In this document: positions 27,602 through 36,396 of the stretch, one piece after another | How the letters are laid out: every line of letters starts with the position of its first letter | Position numbering within the stretch: position 1 is the stretch's first letter | Assembly (NCBI RefSeq): GCF_003605385.1 | Contig: NZ_QYTV02000010.1 | Coordinates: forward strand, 22,779 to 86,778 | Direction: 5' to 3' | DNA length: 64,000 nucleotides | From: Siminovitchia acidinfaciens | GTDB lineage: Bacteria > Bacillota > Bacilli > Bacillales > Bacillaceae_C | Translations under genes and position numbers: made by a program | Notes under the pieces: generated by a model | Told to the model about the DNA's origin: nothing | Database searches by the model: none | Seen by the model: the letters and a program-made list of their open reading frames with translations, nothing else

Positions 27602-28239
27602 ATGTTCGTGAAGCCATCGCGAAAAGGGCTGCGGAAGAAATCAAAGACGGAATGGTCGTAAATCTTGGAATCGGCATACCTACTCTGGTTGCCAATTATA
27701 TTCCTCCAAACATAAACGTCATGTTCCATGCTGAAAACGGTGTTCTGGGTACGGGGCCTGCTCCGTTAACAGGCGAGGAAGACGCCAATCTTTGCAATGC
27801 CGGCGGGATTCCAATGACTGTCGTGCCAGGGGCCTCTTATTTTGACAGCACAATGGCTTTTGGCATCATTCGCCGTGGATTGCTTGACGTTACAATACTG
27901 GGTGCATTTGAAGTCAGTGAAAAAGGCGATTTGGCCAACTGGATTGTTCCTGGAAAAATTGTTTCAGGAATGGGTGGTGCAGTTGATTTGGCGCAGAAAG
28001 CCAAAAAAGTGATTGTACTGATGAACCACACAGACAAATACGGCAATTCGAAAATTGTACGCGAATGTTCGCTCCCACTTACAGCAGAGAAATGCGTCAA
28101 TTTGATCATTACGGACATGGCAGTTATTGAAATCACTAATGAAGGATTGCAATTAATCGAAGTGAAAGAACCATACTCAGTCGATGAAGTGATCAAAGCC
28201 ACGGGTGCACCGCTTCACGTGCCCGACTATGTAAAATAG
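27586..28239 (+). CDS. yodR: 3-oxoacid CoA-transferase subunit B (YodR-like)
   Basis: About 217 residues. GAAGGAG precedes both a TTG (27580) and an ATG (27586); the ATG is preferred. The active-site Glu lies in HAENGVLGTGP, corresponding to the SENG motif of AtoA-type subunits. GIGIPTLVANY and GGAVDLAQKAKKVIVLMNHT are also characteristic. Overlaps subunit A by 16 bp, typical for subunits made in equal amounts. Confidence 0.9.
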   Translation: MGMGVNVREAIAKRAAEEIKDGMVVNLGIGIPTLVANYIPPNINVMFHAENGVLGTGPAPLTGEEDANLCNAGGIPMTVVPGASYFDSTMAFGIIRRGLLDVTILGAFEVSEKGDLANWIVPGKIVSGMGGAVDLAQKAKKVIVLMNHTDKYGNSKIVRECSLPLTAEKCVNLIITDMAVIEITNEGLQLIEVKEPYSVDEVIKATGAPLHVPDYVK

Positions 28240-28284
28240 CAGGACTCTCACAGTGCCTACTTTGGAAATAACGGAGGATGAACT

Positions 28285-29466
28285 ATGCAGGATGCAGTAA
28301 TCGTAGCAGGTGTCAGAACAGCGGTCGGCACTTTTGGAAAGTCTTTAAAAACAGTTGAGGCCGCAGAACTGGGCAAACAAGTTCTCGAGCAACTGATGAA
28401 AAAAACAAACTTCCCTAAAAATAACGTGGAAGAAGTGATTTTCGGGCATGGATATGTGCACGGCGGCGGCTTGAACTCCGCTAGAATCGCTTCCCAGAAA
28501 GCAGGCTTCTCTGAAGAGACGCCGGCATATGTCGTCATCAAAGCCTGCGGATCAAGCCTGAAAGCCATCACGAATGCCACAGCTTCCATTCAAACAGGGC
28601 AAAATGAAGTAATTGTAGCTGGCGGAACTGAAAGTATGAGCAACGTGCCATACTTTGTCAAAAATCGTTGGGGTTCAAAGTTTGGAAATATTACAATGGA
28701 AGATGCACTCATGGCTGACGGCCTTGTTTGCTCGCTTGGCAATGAACATATGGGAGTTACGGCCGAGCGGCTCGCTGAAAAGTACCAAATCTCCCGTGAA
28801 GAGCAGGATGAATTTGCTTTTAACAGTCACGTAAAGGCTGCCAAAGCAATCCGTGAAAATAAGTTTTCAGATGAAATTATTCCCGTTGAACTTCAAACAA
28901 GGGATGGCATCCAATATTTTTCTGCAGATGAAAGCGTCAGAGAGTCTATTGAAAAAGAGAAATTATCTTCGTTAAAGCCGGTTTTTAAAAAGGATGGTCT
29001 AGTAACAGCAGGCAACGCCTGCCCTATGAATGACGGGGCCGCCGCTCTTCTGATGATGTCAGCAAAACGTGCGGAGCAGGAAGGATTGCAGCCGCTTGTG
29101 AAAGTAAAAGCTTATGCAAGTGCAGGTGTGAACCATTCAGTCATGGGGATCGGTCCGGTTCCGGCAACCAAAAAAGCTTTGGAAAAAGCGGGACTAACCC
29201 TGGATGATATTGGGTTAGTCGAATTGAATGAAGCTTTTGCAGCCCAGGCGATTGCCGTCATAAAAGAATTGGGGCTGGACGAAAGCCGGGTAAATGTCAA
29301 CGGCGGAGCCATTGCTCTTGGACACCCTGTTGGAGCAACGGGCGCCAAATTAAGCGTCACTCTTATTCATGAAATGATTCGCTCTAAAACGAAGTATGGC
29401 ATGGTCACCATGTGTATGGCCGGCGGTATGGGAATAACTGTTATCTATGAAAATATGACATTATAA
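28285..29466 (+). CDS. Acetyl-CoA C-acyltransferase (thiolase)
   Basis: 393 residues, standard thiolase length. Nucleophile Cys88 in KACGSSLKAI, C-terminal catalytic His in NVNGGAIALGHPVGATGAK and Cys in CMAGGMG. Ribosome site GGAGG. It fits between the CoA-transferase and the deacetylase. Thiolysis of 3-keto-6-acetamidohexanoyl-CoA would give acetyl-CoA and 4-acetamidobutanoyl-CoA. The reaction assignment is inferred from neighbours; the enzyme class is certain. Confidence 0.93.
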   Translation: MQDAVIVAGVRTAVGTFGKSLKTVEAAELGKQVLEQLMKKTNFPKNNVEEVIFGHGYVHGGGLNSARIASQKAGFSEETPAYVVIKACGSSLKAITNATASIQTGQNEVIVAGGTESMSNVPYFVKNRWGSKFGNITMEDALMADGLVCSLGNEHMGVTAERLAEKYQISREEQDEFAFNSHVKAAKAIRENKFSDEIIPVELQTRDGIQYFSADESVRESIEKEKLSSLKPVFKKDGLVTAGNACPMNDGAAALLMMSAKRAEQEGLQPLVKVKAYASAGVNHSVMGIGPVPATKKALEKAGLTLDDIGLVELNEAFAAQAIAVIKELGLDESRVNVNGGAIALGHPVGATGAKLSVTLIHEMIRSKTKYGMVTMCMAGGMGITVIYENMTL

Positions 29467-29517
29467 AGTGAAGCGGCTTCATGCCGCGTCTACATATCCA
29501 TTTAAGGAGGGCAAACT

Positions 29518-30780
29518 ATGACACTCAAAGAACAGGTCAATCAATGGATTGATGAAAACAGACAAGGACATATCGATTTTTTACAGAAGTTAGTTCAACT
29601 TGCAAGCACGCAAGGACATGAAAAAGAAGTCCAGGAAAATGTCGCGCGCTTTTTAAACAAACTCGGCCTGGAAGTCGATGTATGGGACTTAGACGGGGAA
29701 AGATTACAAAAGCATCCCTACTTCTTTTCAAATCGGGAAACATTTGAAAACAGCCCCAATGTGATTGGCGTCTTAAAAGGGACCGGCGGAGGTAAATCGA
29801 TTATTTTAAATGGACATGTCGATGTGGTTCCTGAAGGTGATCACGATCAATGGGATGACGATCCGTACAGCGGGAAAATCGAAGACGGCATCATGTATGG
29901 CCGCGGAGTCACAGACATGAAAGGCGGCAACGCCTCTCTTTTGATCGCACTCGATGCCCTCAAATCACTTAATATCCGCTTAAAAGGCGACGTTATTTTC
30001 CAAAGTGTTGTGGAAGAAGAAAGCGGCGGTGCGGGAACGCTGGATGCAATATTGAAAGGCTATAAAGCGGACGCCGCCCTCATTCCCGAGCCGACGAACA
30101 TGAAAATTTTTCCGAAGCAGCAAGGGTCCAAATGGTTCCGCCTCTTCGTTACAGGCAGAACGGCCCATGGCGGGACAAGATATCACGGCGTCAGTGCGAT
30201 TGATAAAACATTCATCGTCACCGAACACGTAAAAGAGTTGGAAAAGCTGCGCAATGACCGGATTACGGATCCGCTGTATGAGAAAGTCCCTATTCCGGTG
30301 CCCATTAACATCGGAAGTATAAAAGGCGGTGACTGGCCTTCTTCCGTTCCGGATATCGTTCAATTGGAGGGGCGGATTGGAATTGCCCCGAACGAAAAAA
30401 TGGAAGATGTGCAGGCGGAAATGGAAAAATGGCTTGAAAAACTGGCGGAAAAAGATGACTGGTTCAAAGATCATCCCGTTGAGGTCGAGTGGTTCGGGGC
30501 AAGATGGGTTCCAGGCGAAATTGAGACGGACCATCCGCTGATGAATTCGCTGATCAGCAATTTTAAAGATGTGCTAAATGAAGATCCGATCATCGAAGCG
30601 GCGCCATGGGGCACAGACGGTGGCCTGCTGGCGCAGGTCGGGGATACACCAGGGATCGTTTTTGGCCCCGGCATAACAAGTCTCGCCCATTTCCCAAATG
30701 AGTCCATCGAGATTGAAAAGATATTTGAAGCAGCAAAAGTCATTACAGCCACCATCATTGATTGGTGTGAAATCAGTTAA
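29518..30780 (+). CDS. yodQ: M20-family deacetylase (YodQ-like), probable 4-acetamidobutyrate deacetylase
   Basis: 420 residues. Metal-site motifs GHVDVVPEG, YGRGVTDMKGG, EEESGGAG and a C-terminal SLAHFPNESI. The dimerisation domain begins at AHGGTRYHGVSAID. The TTAAGGAGG ribosome site is excellent. Position matches B. subtilis YodQ, so removal of the acetyl group from 4-acetamidobutyrate (giving GABA) is the likely role. Related to, but clearly different from, the M20 gene at 15470. Confidence 0.87.
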   Translation: MTLKEQVNQWIDENRQGHIDFLQKLVQLASTQGHEKEVQENVARFLNKLGLEVDVWDLDGERLQKHPYFFSNRETFENSPNVIGVLKGTGGGKSIILNGHVDVVPEGDHDQWDDDPYSGKIEDGIMYGRGVTDMKGGNASLLIALDALKSLNIRLKGDVIFQSVVEEESGGAGTLDAILKGYKADAALIPEPTNMKIFPKQQGSKWFRLFVTGRTAHGGTRYHGVSAIDKTFIVTEHVKELEKLRNDRITDPLYEKVPIPVPINIGSIKGGDWPSSVPDIVQLEGRIGIAPNEKMEDVQAEMEKWLEKLAEKDDWFKDHPVEVEWFGARWVPGEIETDHPLMNSLISNFKDVLNEDPIIEAAPWGTDGGLLAQVGDTPGIVFGPGITSLAHFPNESIEIEKIFEAAKVITATIIDWCEIS

Positions 30781-30793
30781 AACAGCTTAAACC

Positions 30794-30819
30794 AAAGTGC
30801 CGGAGGTTCCCGGCACTTT
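30794..30819 (+). other. Hairpin between the deacetylase and ablB genes
   Basis: Ten-base-pair perfect stem AAAGTGCCGG / CCGGCACTTT with a six-base loop, followed by AAATAAAAAGG and no T-run. More likely an mRNA-processing or stabilising hairpin, or a weak attenuator, than a full terminator. Confidence 0.55.
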
Positions 30820-30902
30820 AAATAAAAAGGAAATTTGTAAGCGCATTCCCATGCAATACACATTTGATCGAAAAGTATCAATAACATCAAGGGGGAAATA
30901 CA

Positions 30903-31751
30903 ATGCTCGCCACCTATGAAGCAATAAGAGAAAAGGACTTCCATATGACCATTTGCATCGATCCGCCAAATAAGCGCCTGCGAGTGGACGAATATTTGGG
31001 AAATCCAGCTTCCATGATGACCCGTATCAACGAAATGGCTAAAGAACACGGCATGACAAAAGCCATTGTAAAAGCTAAAAGGAACGATGTGGAGCTGCTT
31101 TTATCGCGGGGATACATCATTGAAGCAATCATAAAGCAATATTACAGAGGGGATGACGCATACTGCATGTCCCTCTACTATGACATCGAGCGCCGGACGA
31201 GCGAAGAGTGGATTAAAGAGGACACTATCCTGAACGATGTTTTGAAGCTTCCTTTATCTACTGCAGCAAAAGAACTTGACGATGCCTTTGAAATGCATTT
31301 AGGGAAAACCGAAGACGCCGCACAATTGGCTGAACTATATGGCAGTGTATTCGAGAGCTATCCCACTCCCATGAACCAGAAGGACTACATTGAAGAGGTA
31401 ATGGATGAAGGAACTATTTTTTACATCATCAAAAAGGATGATGCAATCATTAGTGCTGCCTCTGCAGAAATTAATTACGAATACAGCAACGCTGAAATAA
31501 CAGATTGTGCCACTTTGCCTCAATTTCGCAAGCACGGTTTTATGAAACTGTTAATCACTGAATTGGAAATAGAATTGTTCAACAAACATATCTTCTGTGC
31601 CTACTCATTAGCAAGGTCTCTTTCTTTCGGGATGAATGCTTCATTCCATCAGCTTGGTTACACATATACAGGAAGGTTAATCAAAAACTGCGATATCTTC
31701 GGAAAGTTTGAGGATATGAGTGTCTGGGTGAAAGACTTGTCCAAATCGTAA
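30903..31751 (+). CDS. ablB: Beta-lysine N6-acetyltransferase AblB (YodP-like)
   Basis: 282 residues. An N-terminal AblB-specific region (DPPNKRLRVDEYLGNPASM) is followed by a GNAT domain (about 150-270) with acetyl-CoA-binding pattern QFRKHGFMKLLITELE. The AblB-typical stretch AEITDCATLPQ...AYSLARSLSFGMNASFHQLGYTYTGRLIKNCDIFGKFEDMSVWVK is a strong family match. In archaea it makes the osmolyte N6-acetyl-beta-lysine with AblA; in Bacillus it starts beta-lysine catabolism. The partner lysine 2,3-aminomutase gene is not in this window. Confidence 0.9.
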   Translation: MLATYEAIREKDFHMTICIDPPNKRLRVDEYLGNPASMMTRINEMAKEHGMTKAIVKAKRNDVELLLSRGYIIEAIIKQYYRGDDAYCMSLYYDIERRTSEEWIKEDTILNDVLKLPLSTAAKELDDAFEMHLGKTEDAAQLAELYGSVFESYPTPMNQKDYIEEVMDEGTIFYIIKKDDAIISAASAEINYEYSNAEITDCATLPQFRKHGFMKLLITELEIELFNKHIFCAYSLARSLSFGMNASFHQLGYTYTGRLIKNCDIFGKFEDMSVWVKDLSKS

Positions 31752-31802
31752 TGGAGAAAATTAACTAGCGATTATCAAAACATACAATTCAGGGGGACTA
31801 TC

Positions 31803-33257
31803 ATGAAAGCAACAAACACAAACGAACCAATGGACAAAAAAATAAAGGTCAGCCTATGGGCGGCCCTCATCCCTATCGTTTTTCTTGTAGTTAGCCTGGC
31901 TGTTACGCTCATTAAATTCGGTGGCGAAGCACATATACCACTTCTTTTGAGCACGGCAGTTGCCGCTATCGTTGCCTTAAGCATCGGCTTCAAATGGGAT
32001 TTCCTTGAGAAATCAATCATTCAGAGTATTTCAATAGCCATGCAAGCCATTCTGATTTTGATGGTTATAGGGGTAATAATCGGTACCTGGATTGCCGGAG
32101 GCGTCGTACCTACAATGATTTATTACGGGTTGGATCTGCTCTCGCCTACCTTCTTCCTTGTCACCACATGCTTACTTTGCTCAATCGTTTCCTTCGCCAC
32201 CGGTAGTGCTTGGACAACCGCGGGCACTGTCGGCATAGCAGTATTGGGAATCGGGCAAGGTCTGGGCATTCCAATGGCAATGATTGCCGGCGCGGTCATT
32301 TCCGGAGCTTATTTTGGTGATAAAATGTCCCCGCTCTCGGATACTACCAATCTGGCACCTGCCATCGTAGGCGTCAATTTGTACAAGCACATTGGGCACA
32401 TGATTTATACAACCGGACCGGCGCTAATCATTGCCTTGATTATATACGGCGTGCTTGGTATGCGCTTTGCGGATAAAGCTGTTGATACCGAACAAATTCA
32501 ATTGATCAAAACCGTACTTTCCGAAAGCTTTTTAATTAACCCATGGCTGTTTATACCGCCTTTAGTTGTCATTCTCCTAGTGGTCCTAAAGATGCCTGCC
32601 CTTCCTGGCATGATGATTGGCGGACTTTTGGGTTCCGTCTTCCATGTTTTCGTGCAGGGAGGCAGCTTCGGAGATACAGTAAATGTGATGTACGCTGGCT
32701 TTTCCAGTGAAACCGGTGTTGAAATGATCGACAGCCTGCTAACACGCGGTGGACTTGAAGGAATGATGTATACGATTTCATTGATTATCATTGCCATGTC
32801 CTATGGCGGAATCATGGAAAAAACCGGAATGCTTCAGGCGATTATGGAAAAACTTCTTTCGCTCACCAAATCAACAGGAAACCTGATTGCTACAACAGTA
32901 GGAGCATGCGTCCTTTCCAATGCCATTGCAGCCGACCAATACCTATCCCATGTTATACCTGGGAAAATGTTTGCAGAGAAATATAAGGAAAAAAAGCTGG
33001 AATTAAAAAACCTTTCCAGAACATTAGAGGATGCTGGAACAATGACCTCCTCCTTCTTCCCGTGGAATACTTGCGGAGCTTTCATGATGACAACACTGGC
33101 GGTGCATCCATTTGAATATGCCCCATATGCTTTCCTGAACATATTATCGCCTGTCATTGCCATCGTTTTTGGCTATCTTGGCATAACGATCGCCAAAGAA
33201 AAAGCTCAGGAGCAAACGCTTCAAGTCATTGATGAAAGTAAAGCAGAAAACCTTTGA
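31803..33257 (+). CDS. NhaC-family Na+/H+ antiporter
   Basis: 484 residues, about 12 membrane helices. Family motifs include GTWIAGGVVPTMIYYGL, FATGSAWTTAGTVGIA, ISGAYFGDKMSPLSDTTNLAPAIVG and DAGTMTSSFFPWNTCGAFM. The NhaC family includes Na+/H+ antiporters and relatives such as malate/lactate or arginine/ornithine exchangers. Co-directional 52 bp after ablB and followed by a terminator, so it may exchange a pathway amine or acid rather than only sodium. Confidence 0.88.
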   Translation: MKATNTNEPMDKKIKVSLWAALIPIVFLVVSLAVTLIKFGGEAHIPLLLSTAVAAIVALSIGFKWDFLEKSIIQSISIAMQAILILMVIGVIIGTWIAGGVVPTMIYYGLDLLSPTFFLVTTCLLCSIVSFATGSAWTTAGTVGIAVLGIGQGLGIPMAMIAGAVISGAYFGDKMSPLSDTTNLAPAIVGVNLYKHIGHMIYTTGPALIIALIIYGVLGMRFADKAVDTEQIQLIKTVLSESFLINPWLFIPPLVVILLVVLKMPALPGMMIGGLLGSVFHVFVQGGSFGDTVNVMYAGFSSETGVEMIDSLLTRGGLEGMMYTISLIIIAMSYGGIMEKTGMLQAIMEKLLSLTKSTGNLIATTVGACVLSNAIAADQYLSHVIPGKMFAEKYKEKKLELKNLSRTLEDAGTMTSSFFPWNTCGAFMMTTLAVHPFEYAPYAFLNILSPVIAIVFGYLGITIAKEKAQEQTLQVIDESKAENL

Positions 33258-33260
33258 AAG

Positions 33261-33285
33261 AGCTGCCTCAGGGCAGCTTTTTTTG
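33261..33285 (+). terminator. Terminator of the acetyl-beta-lysine operon
   Basis: Seven-base-pair stem AGCTGCC / GGCAGCT, loop TCAG, followed by TTTTTT. Confidence 0.88.
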
Positions 33286-33311
33286 AATTCTATAAGTTCC
33301 CGGTATTTCTC

Positions 33312-33394
33312 TGCAGTACTTTCAAATTTTATCTGAAATACTTTCCAACATTGCAAAATACTGCCTGAACATTGAAAATGCTGGCCACGCTTCG
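33312..33394. repeat. Degenerate ~20-bp repeat array, copy 3
   Basis: Four degenerate units of 20-22 bp with AATACTTTCC / AATACTGCC cores. This is the reverse-strand form of the 26724 consensus. Fills much of the gap between NhaC and the NSS transporter. Confidence 0.6.
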
Positions 33395-33493
33395 ATAATA
33401 TAGTTCTTCTCTCCGCTATCTTAAAACAATAGTTTTTTTTTCTAGTTGAAAAAGCTATAATGGAAACATTGTGTAAAGAAGCGAGTGATTTTG

Positions 33494-34816
33494 ATGAAAC
33501 AACGAGAGCAGTGGACATCTAAGATCGGTTTTATATTGGCTGCAGCGGGCAGCGCAATCGGGCTTGGCGCTATTTGGAAATTCCCGTACATGGCGGGTAC
33601 CAATGGCGGCAGTGTCTTTGTGTTTTTATTTATACTTTCAACGCTGGCTATTGGCCTGCCTATCCTACTGGCGGAGTTTGTCATCGGGCGCAGAGGTCAA
33701 CACGACGCGGTCACATCCTTGAAGCTATTGGCTCCTGGTGGAAAGTGGCATTGGATCGGCTGGATGGGACTGGTCTCGTCTTTTATCCTATTATCTTTCT
33801 ATAGTGTGGTGGGAGGATGGATTCTTTCCTATTTAGCGAGAGCGTTGATGTTCCGTTTGGACAACACAGATTATGGGGAACTGTTCGGCGCAGTCATCAC
33901 GAACCCGTTTGAAGTGTTAATCGCCCAAGCAGCCTTTATGTTTTTGACGATTTGGATTGTCCAAGGCGGCGTCAAGGGCGGAATTGAACGGGCTAGCCGG
34001 TGGATGATGCCCCTGTTATTCATCTTTTTCATTGTCCTTGCCATCCGTTCCCTGACATTGGAAGGCGCGATGGAAGGAGTCCGATTCCTCTTTGTTCCCG
34101 ATTGGTCTTTTTTAACAGGGAAAACATTTTTGCTTGCTCTTGGTCAGGCTTTCTTCTCACTGAGTGTCGGTGTTACCGCCATGATGACCTATGCATCTTA
34201 TTTGCCGAAAGAAGAGCGTCTGGGCCAGTCAGCCTTGAACGTAACCATATTAAATATATTTATTTCTTTACTGGCGGGACTTGTCATTTTCCCCGCGGTC
34301 TTTGCGCTGGGCCATTCTCCCGAAGAAGGCCCGGGCCTTGTTTTCGTAATCTTGCCAGCCATCTTTAATGAAATTCCGCTTGGCAGCGTGTTTATGATTA
34401 TTTTCTTTATTCTAATGCTATTTGCTACACTAACATCTTCCATCGCTATGTTGGAAATTGTCGTGTCGACCGGAATCCGAAAGAGATATGACATGAGACG
34501 CCCGATGTCCTGGATATTCGGTATACTTATTTTTCTTGTCGGGATTCCAAGCGCCTTATCGTTTGGAAAATTAGCTGGTGTCCAGCTTCCAGGCGGAACA
34601 TTCTTCGACTTCGCAGACATTTTGACAAGCAGAATCGGCATGCCGATCAATGCCCTGCTCGTATCCCTGTTCGCCGGATATGTATTGACAAAATCGGAGA
34701 CAGCCGATGAACTGCGGATGAATCCAGCATTACATGCTTTATGGAAAATCCTTGTCCGATATATCGCACCAGCGGCAATTATCGTGATTTTCCTGGCTTA
34801 TTTTATTAATGGATAA
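33494..34816 (+). CDS. Neurotransmitter:sodium symporter (NSS/SNF) family transporter
   Basis: About 440 residues from the ATG at 33494 (a GTG at 33485 is also in frame). Eleven to twelve membrane helices. The hallmark first-helix motif FILAAAGSAIGLGAIWKFPYMAGTNGG forms the Na+/substrate site of LeuT-type transporters. Also FFSLSVGVTAMMTYASYLPKEE in helix 6. LeuT relatives take up amino acids or amines with sodium. Substrate not predictable. Separated from the NhaC gene by a terminator and a repeat array. Confidence 0.92.
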   Translation: MKQREQWTSKIGFILAAAGSAIGLGAIWKFPYMAGTNGGSVFVFLFILSTLAIGLPILLAEFVIGRRGQHDAVTSLKLLAPGGKWHWIGWMGLVSSFILLSFYSVVGGWILSYLARALMFRLDNTDYGELFGAVITNPFEVLIAQAAFMFLTIWIVQGGVKGGIERASRWMMPLLFIFFIVLAIRSLTLEGAMEGVRFLFVPDWSFLTGKTFLLALGQAFFSLSVGVTAMMTYASYLPKEERLGQSALNVTILNIFISLLAGLVIFPAVFALGHSPEEGPGLVFVILPAIFNEIPLGSVFMIIFFILMLFATLTSSIAMLEIVVSTGIRKRYDMRRPMSWIFGILIFLVGIPSALSFGKLAGVQLPGGTFFDFADILTSRIGMPINALLVSLFAGYVLTKSETADELRMNPALHALWKILVRYIAPAAIIVIFLAYFING

Positions 34817-34951
34817 TGTAGGAAACATACCTTAGAAGTCTTGCCGGATTGTTTGCCACTTTCACCCCCCAGGGAAATCGGGAAGATCGCGGTTTATCGG
34901 TTAAAAAGAAGGGGAAAAAGTAAAACACGGGGAAGCAAAGGAGGAATTCGT

Positions 34952-35104
34952 ATGCTGAAAGACAAAAAAAACCCATTGTCCGACGCACCGACAGATGCTG
35001 AACAGCCGAATGAAGCTACGCAGCAACCTTTTCCTACCCACCCTGACAAGGATTCGGCCGGAGCCGGCGGAATGGCTGCGGTGAATGAAGAAGAAGAGGC
35101 ATAG
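34952..35104 (+). CDS. Small acidic protein of unknown function
   Basis: 50 residues from the ATG at 34952, which has a strong AAAGGAGG ribosome site. The open frame extends upstream to 34841 without any site, so the short form is preferred. Highly polar and Pro/Glu/Asp-rich, ending in EEEEA; no membrane or signal segment. It looks intrinsically disordered. A terminator lies about 230 bp downstream at 35330. Confidence 0.65.
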   Translation: MLKDKKNPLSDAPTDAEQPNEATQQPFPTHPDKDSAGAGGMAAVNEEEEA

Positions 35105-35329
35105 ACATCTCGTAGCCAAGCTTTGGAATCTGACTGTTAATAATGCAGAAATTGCAATATGGACAAAAGGACATGAGCTGCGAGCTTAATTCAATTGCAC
35201 CTTAACTTCCGAGAACAAGGCAGGCGTCGCTGAAACTGGAAAATCTGAAGGTATTGATCGAAAACCCCATCTGTTTTTGGGTGGAGGTTCACCCTAAAAT
35301 GCTTCCTCTATTTTGATATTTAAAGCAAG

Positions 35330-35368
35330 AACCGCAGTCAGTGAAAATGATGACTGCGGTTTTTTTAT
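35330..35368 (+). terminator. Terminator between the small acidic gene and pdxS
   Basis: Ten-base-pair stem ACCGCAGTCA / TGACTGCGGT with a ten-base loop, followed by TTTTTTATTA. It is best for the plus strand. The 225 bp before it hold no recognisable gene. Confidence 0.85.
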
Positions 35369-35389
35369 TAGTTCCGTAATAAAAATTAA

Positions 35390-36271
35390 TTACCAGCCGC
35401 GCTCCGCCATTCTTTCTTCCAGGCTGAGTTGGTTGACGTCGATTCCTTTCATAGCAGCTCCCAATTCTTTTGAAAGCTTGCCGATCAATTCGTAGTCAGT
35501 GTAGTTCGCTGTCGCCTCAACAATTGCCTTTGCAAATTTTTCTGGGCTTTCGGACTTGAAGATACCAGACCCTACGAATACTCCGTCCGCTCCAAGCTCC
35601 ATCATCAACGCTGCATCAGCCGGTGTAGCTACCCCGCCTGCTGCGAAGTTGACTACCGGAAGTCTGCCCTCTTCTTTGATTTGTTTGAGGATTTCGTATG
35701 GAGCTCCTAAAATTTTTGCTTCCGTCATAAGTTCATCGTCATTCATTGCTGTCACTTTGCGGACTTGTGCATTCACTTTACGCAGGTGGCGGACAGCTTC
35801 AACAATGTTTCCTGTTCCAGGCTCGCCTTTCGTACGAAGCATCGCAGTGCCTTCACCGATACGGCGTGCAGCCTCTCCTAAATCACGGCATCCACATACG
35901 AATGGCACGCTGAAGTCACTTTTTAAAAGATGGAACTCTTCATCCGCTGGAGTCAACACTTCACTCTCATCAATGAAATCAACACCCATCGCCTCTAGTA
36001 CTCTAGCCTCAACGACATGGCCAATACGGACTTTTGCCATGACCGGGATTGAAACGGCACTCATCACTTCTTCAACGATGCGTGGGTCTGCCATTCTTGC
36101 AACTCCGCCTGCAGCCCGAATATCAGAAGGAACCCTTTCCAATGCCATGACTGCCACAGCGCCTGAAGCTTCAGCAACCCTTGCCTGCTCCGCGTTGACA
36201 ACATCCATGATTACGCCACCATTTACCTTTTCCAAAAACGTCTTTGCTCTTTCGCTAACTACCTGTGTCAC
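35390..36271 (-). CDS. pdxS: Pyridoxal 5'-phosphate synthase subunit PdxS
   Basis: 293 residues from a GTG at 36271. The frame opens at an ATG at 36307, but TGGAGTGGG sits about 5 nt before the GTG and the shorter form has the canonical PdxS length and start ([33 protein letters not shown]). A putative -10 at 36316-36321 would put the transcript start at about 36309, leaving no room to translate from 36307. Conserved lysines occur in VMAKVRIGH and elsewhere. PdxS condenses ribose 5-phosphate, glyceraldehyde 3-phosphate and ammonia into PLP. The glutaminase gene pdxT, normally adjacent, is absent here. Confidence 0.93.
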   Translation of the reverse strand: MTQVVSERAKTFLEKVNGGVIMDVVNAEQARVAEASGAVAVMALERVPSDIRAAGGVARMADPRIVEEVMSAVSIPVMAKVRIGHVVEARVLEAMGVDFIDESEVLTPADEEFHLLKSDFSVPFVCGCRDLGEAARRIGEGTAMLRTKGEPGTGNIVEAVRHLRKVNAQVRKVTAMNDDELMTEAKILGAPYEILKQIKEEGRLPVVNFAAGGVATPADAALMMELGADGVFVGSGIFKSESPEKFAKAIVEATANYTDYELIGKLSKELGAAMKGIDVNQLSLEERMAERGW

Positions 36272-36315
36272 GCTTCCCACTCCATTCAAAGTTGTATTTT
36301 CATTCATTTGCCATT

Positions 36316-36344
36316 ATTATAGAAATAAGGTGACTCTATTAAAA
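36316..36344 (-). promoter_or_regulatory. Putative sigma-A promoter of pdxS
   Basis: On the minus strand, TATAAT (36316-36321) lies 17 bp from a weak TTTTAA (36339-36344). Upstream are two similar GGTGGAAACT / GGTACTTTT half-sites (about 36341-36361), possible binding sites for the divergent PdxR-like activator. Confidence 0.5.
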
Positions 36345-36396
36345 GTACCAGTTTCCACCAAAATGACAGGGTCAGATATTTTAGGAGGCTAAAAGA

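Noticed and set aside
35556-36392. 278-codon plus-strand ORF opposite pdxS
   Set aside because: Complement of a highly conserved enzyme; Ser/Thr/Ala-rich shadow translation with no start signal.
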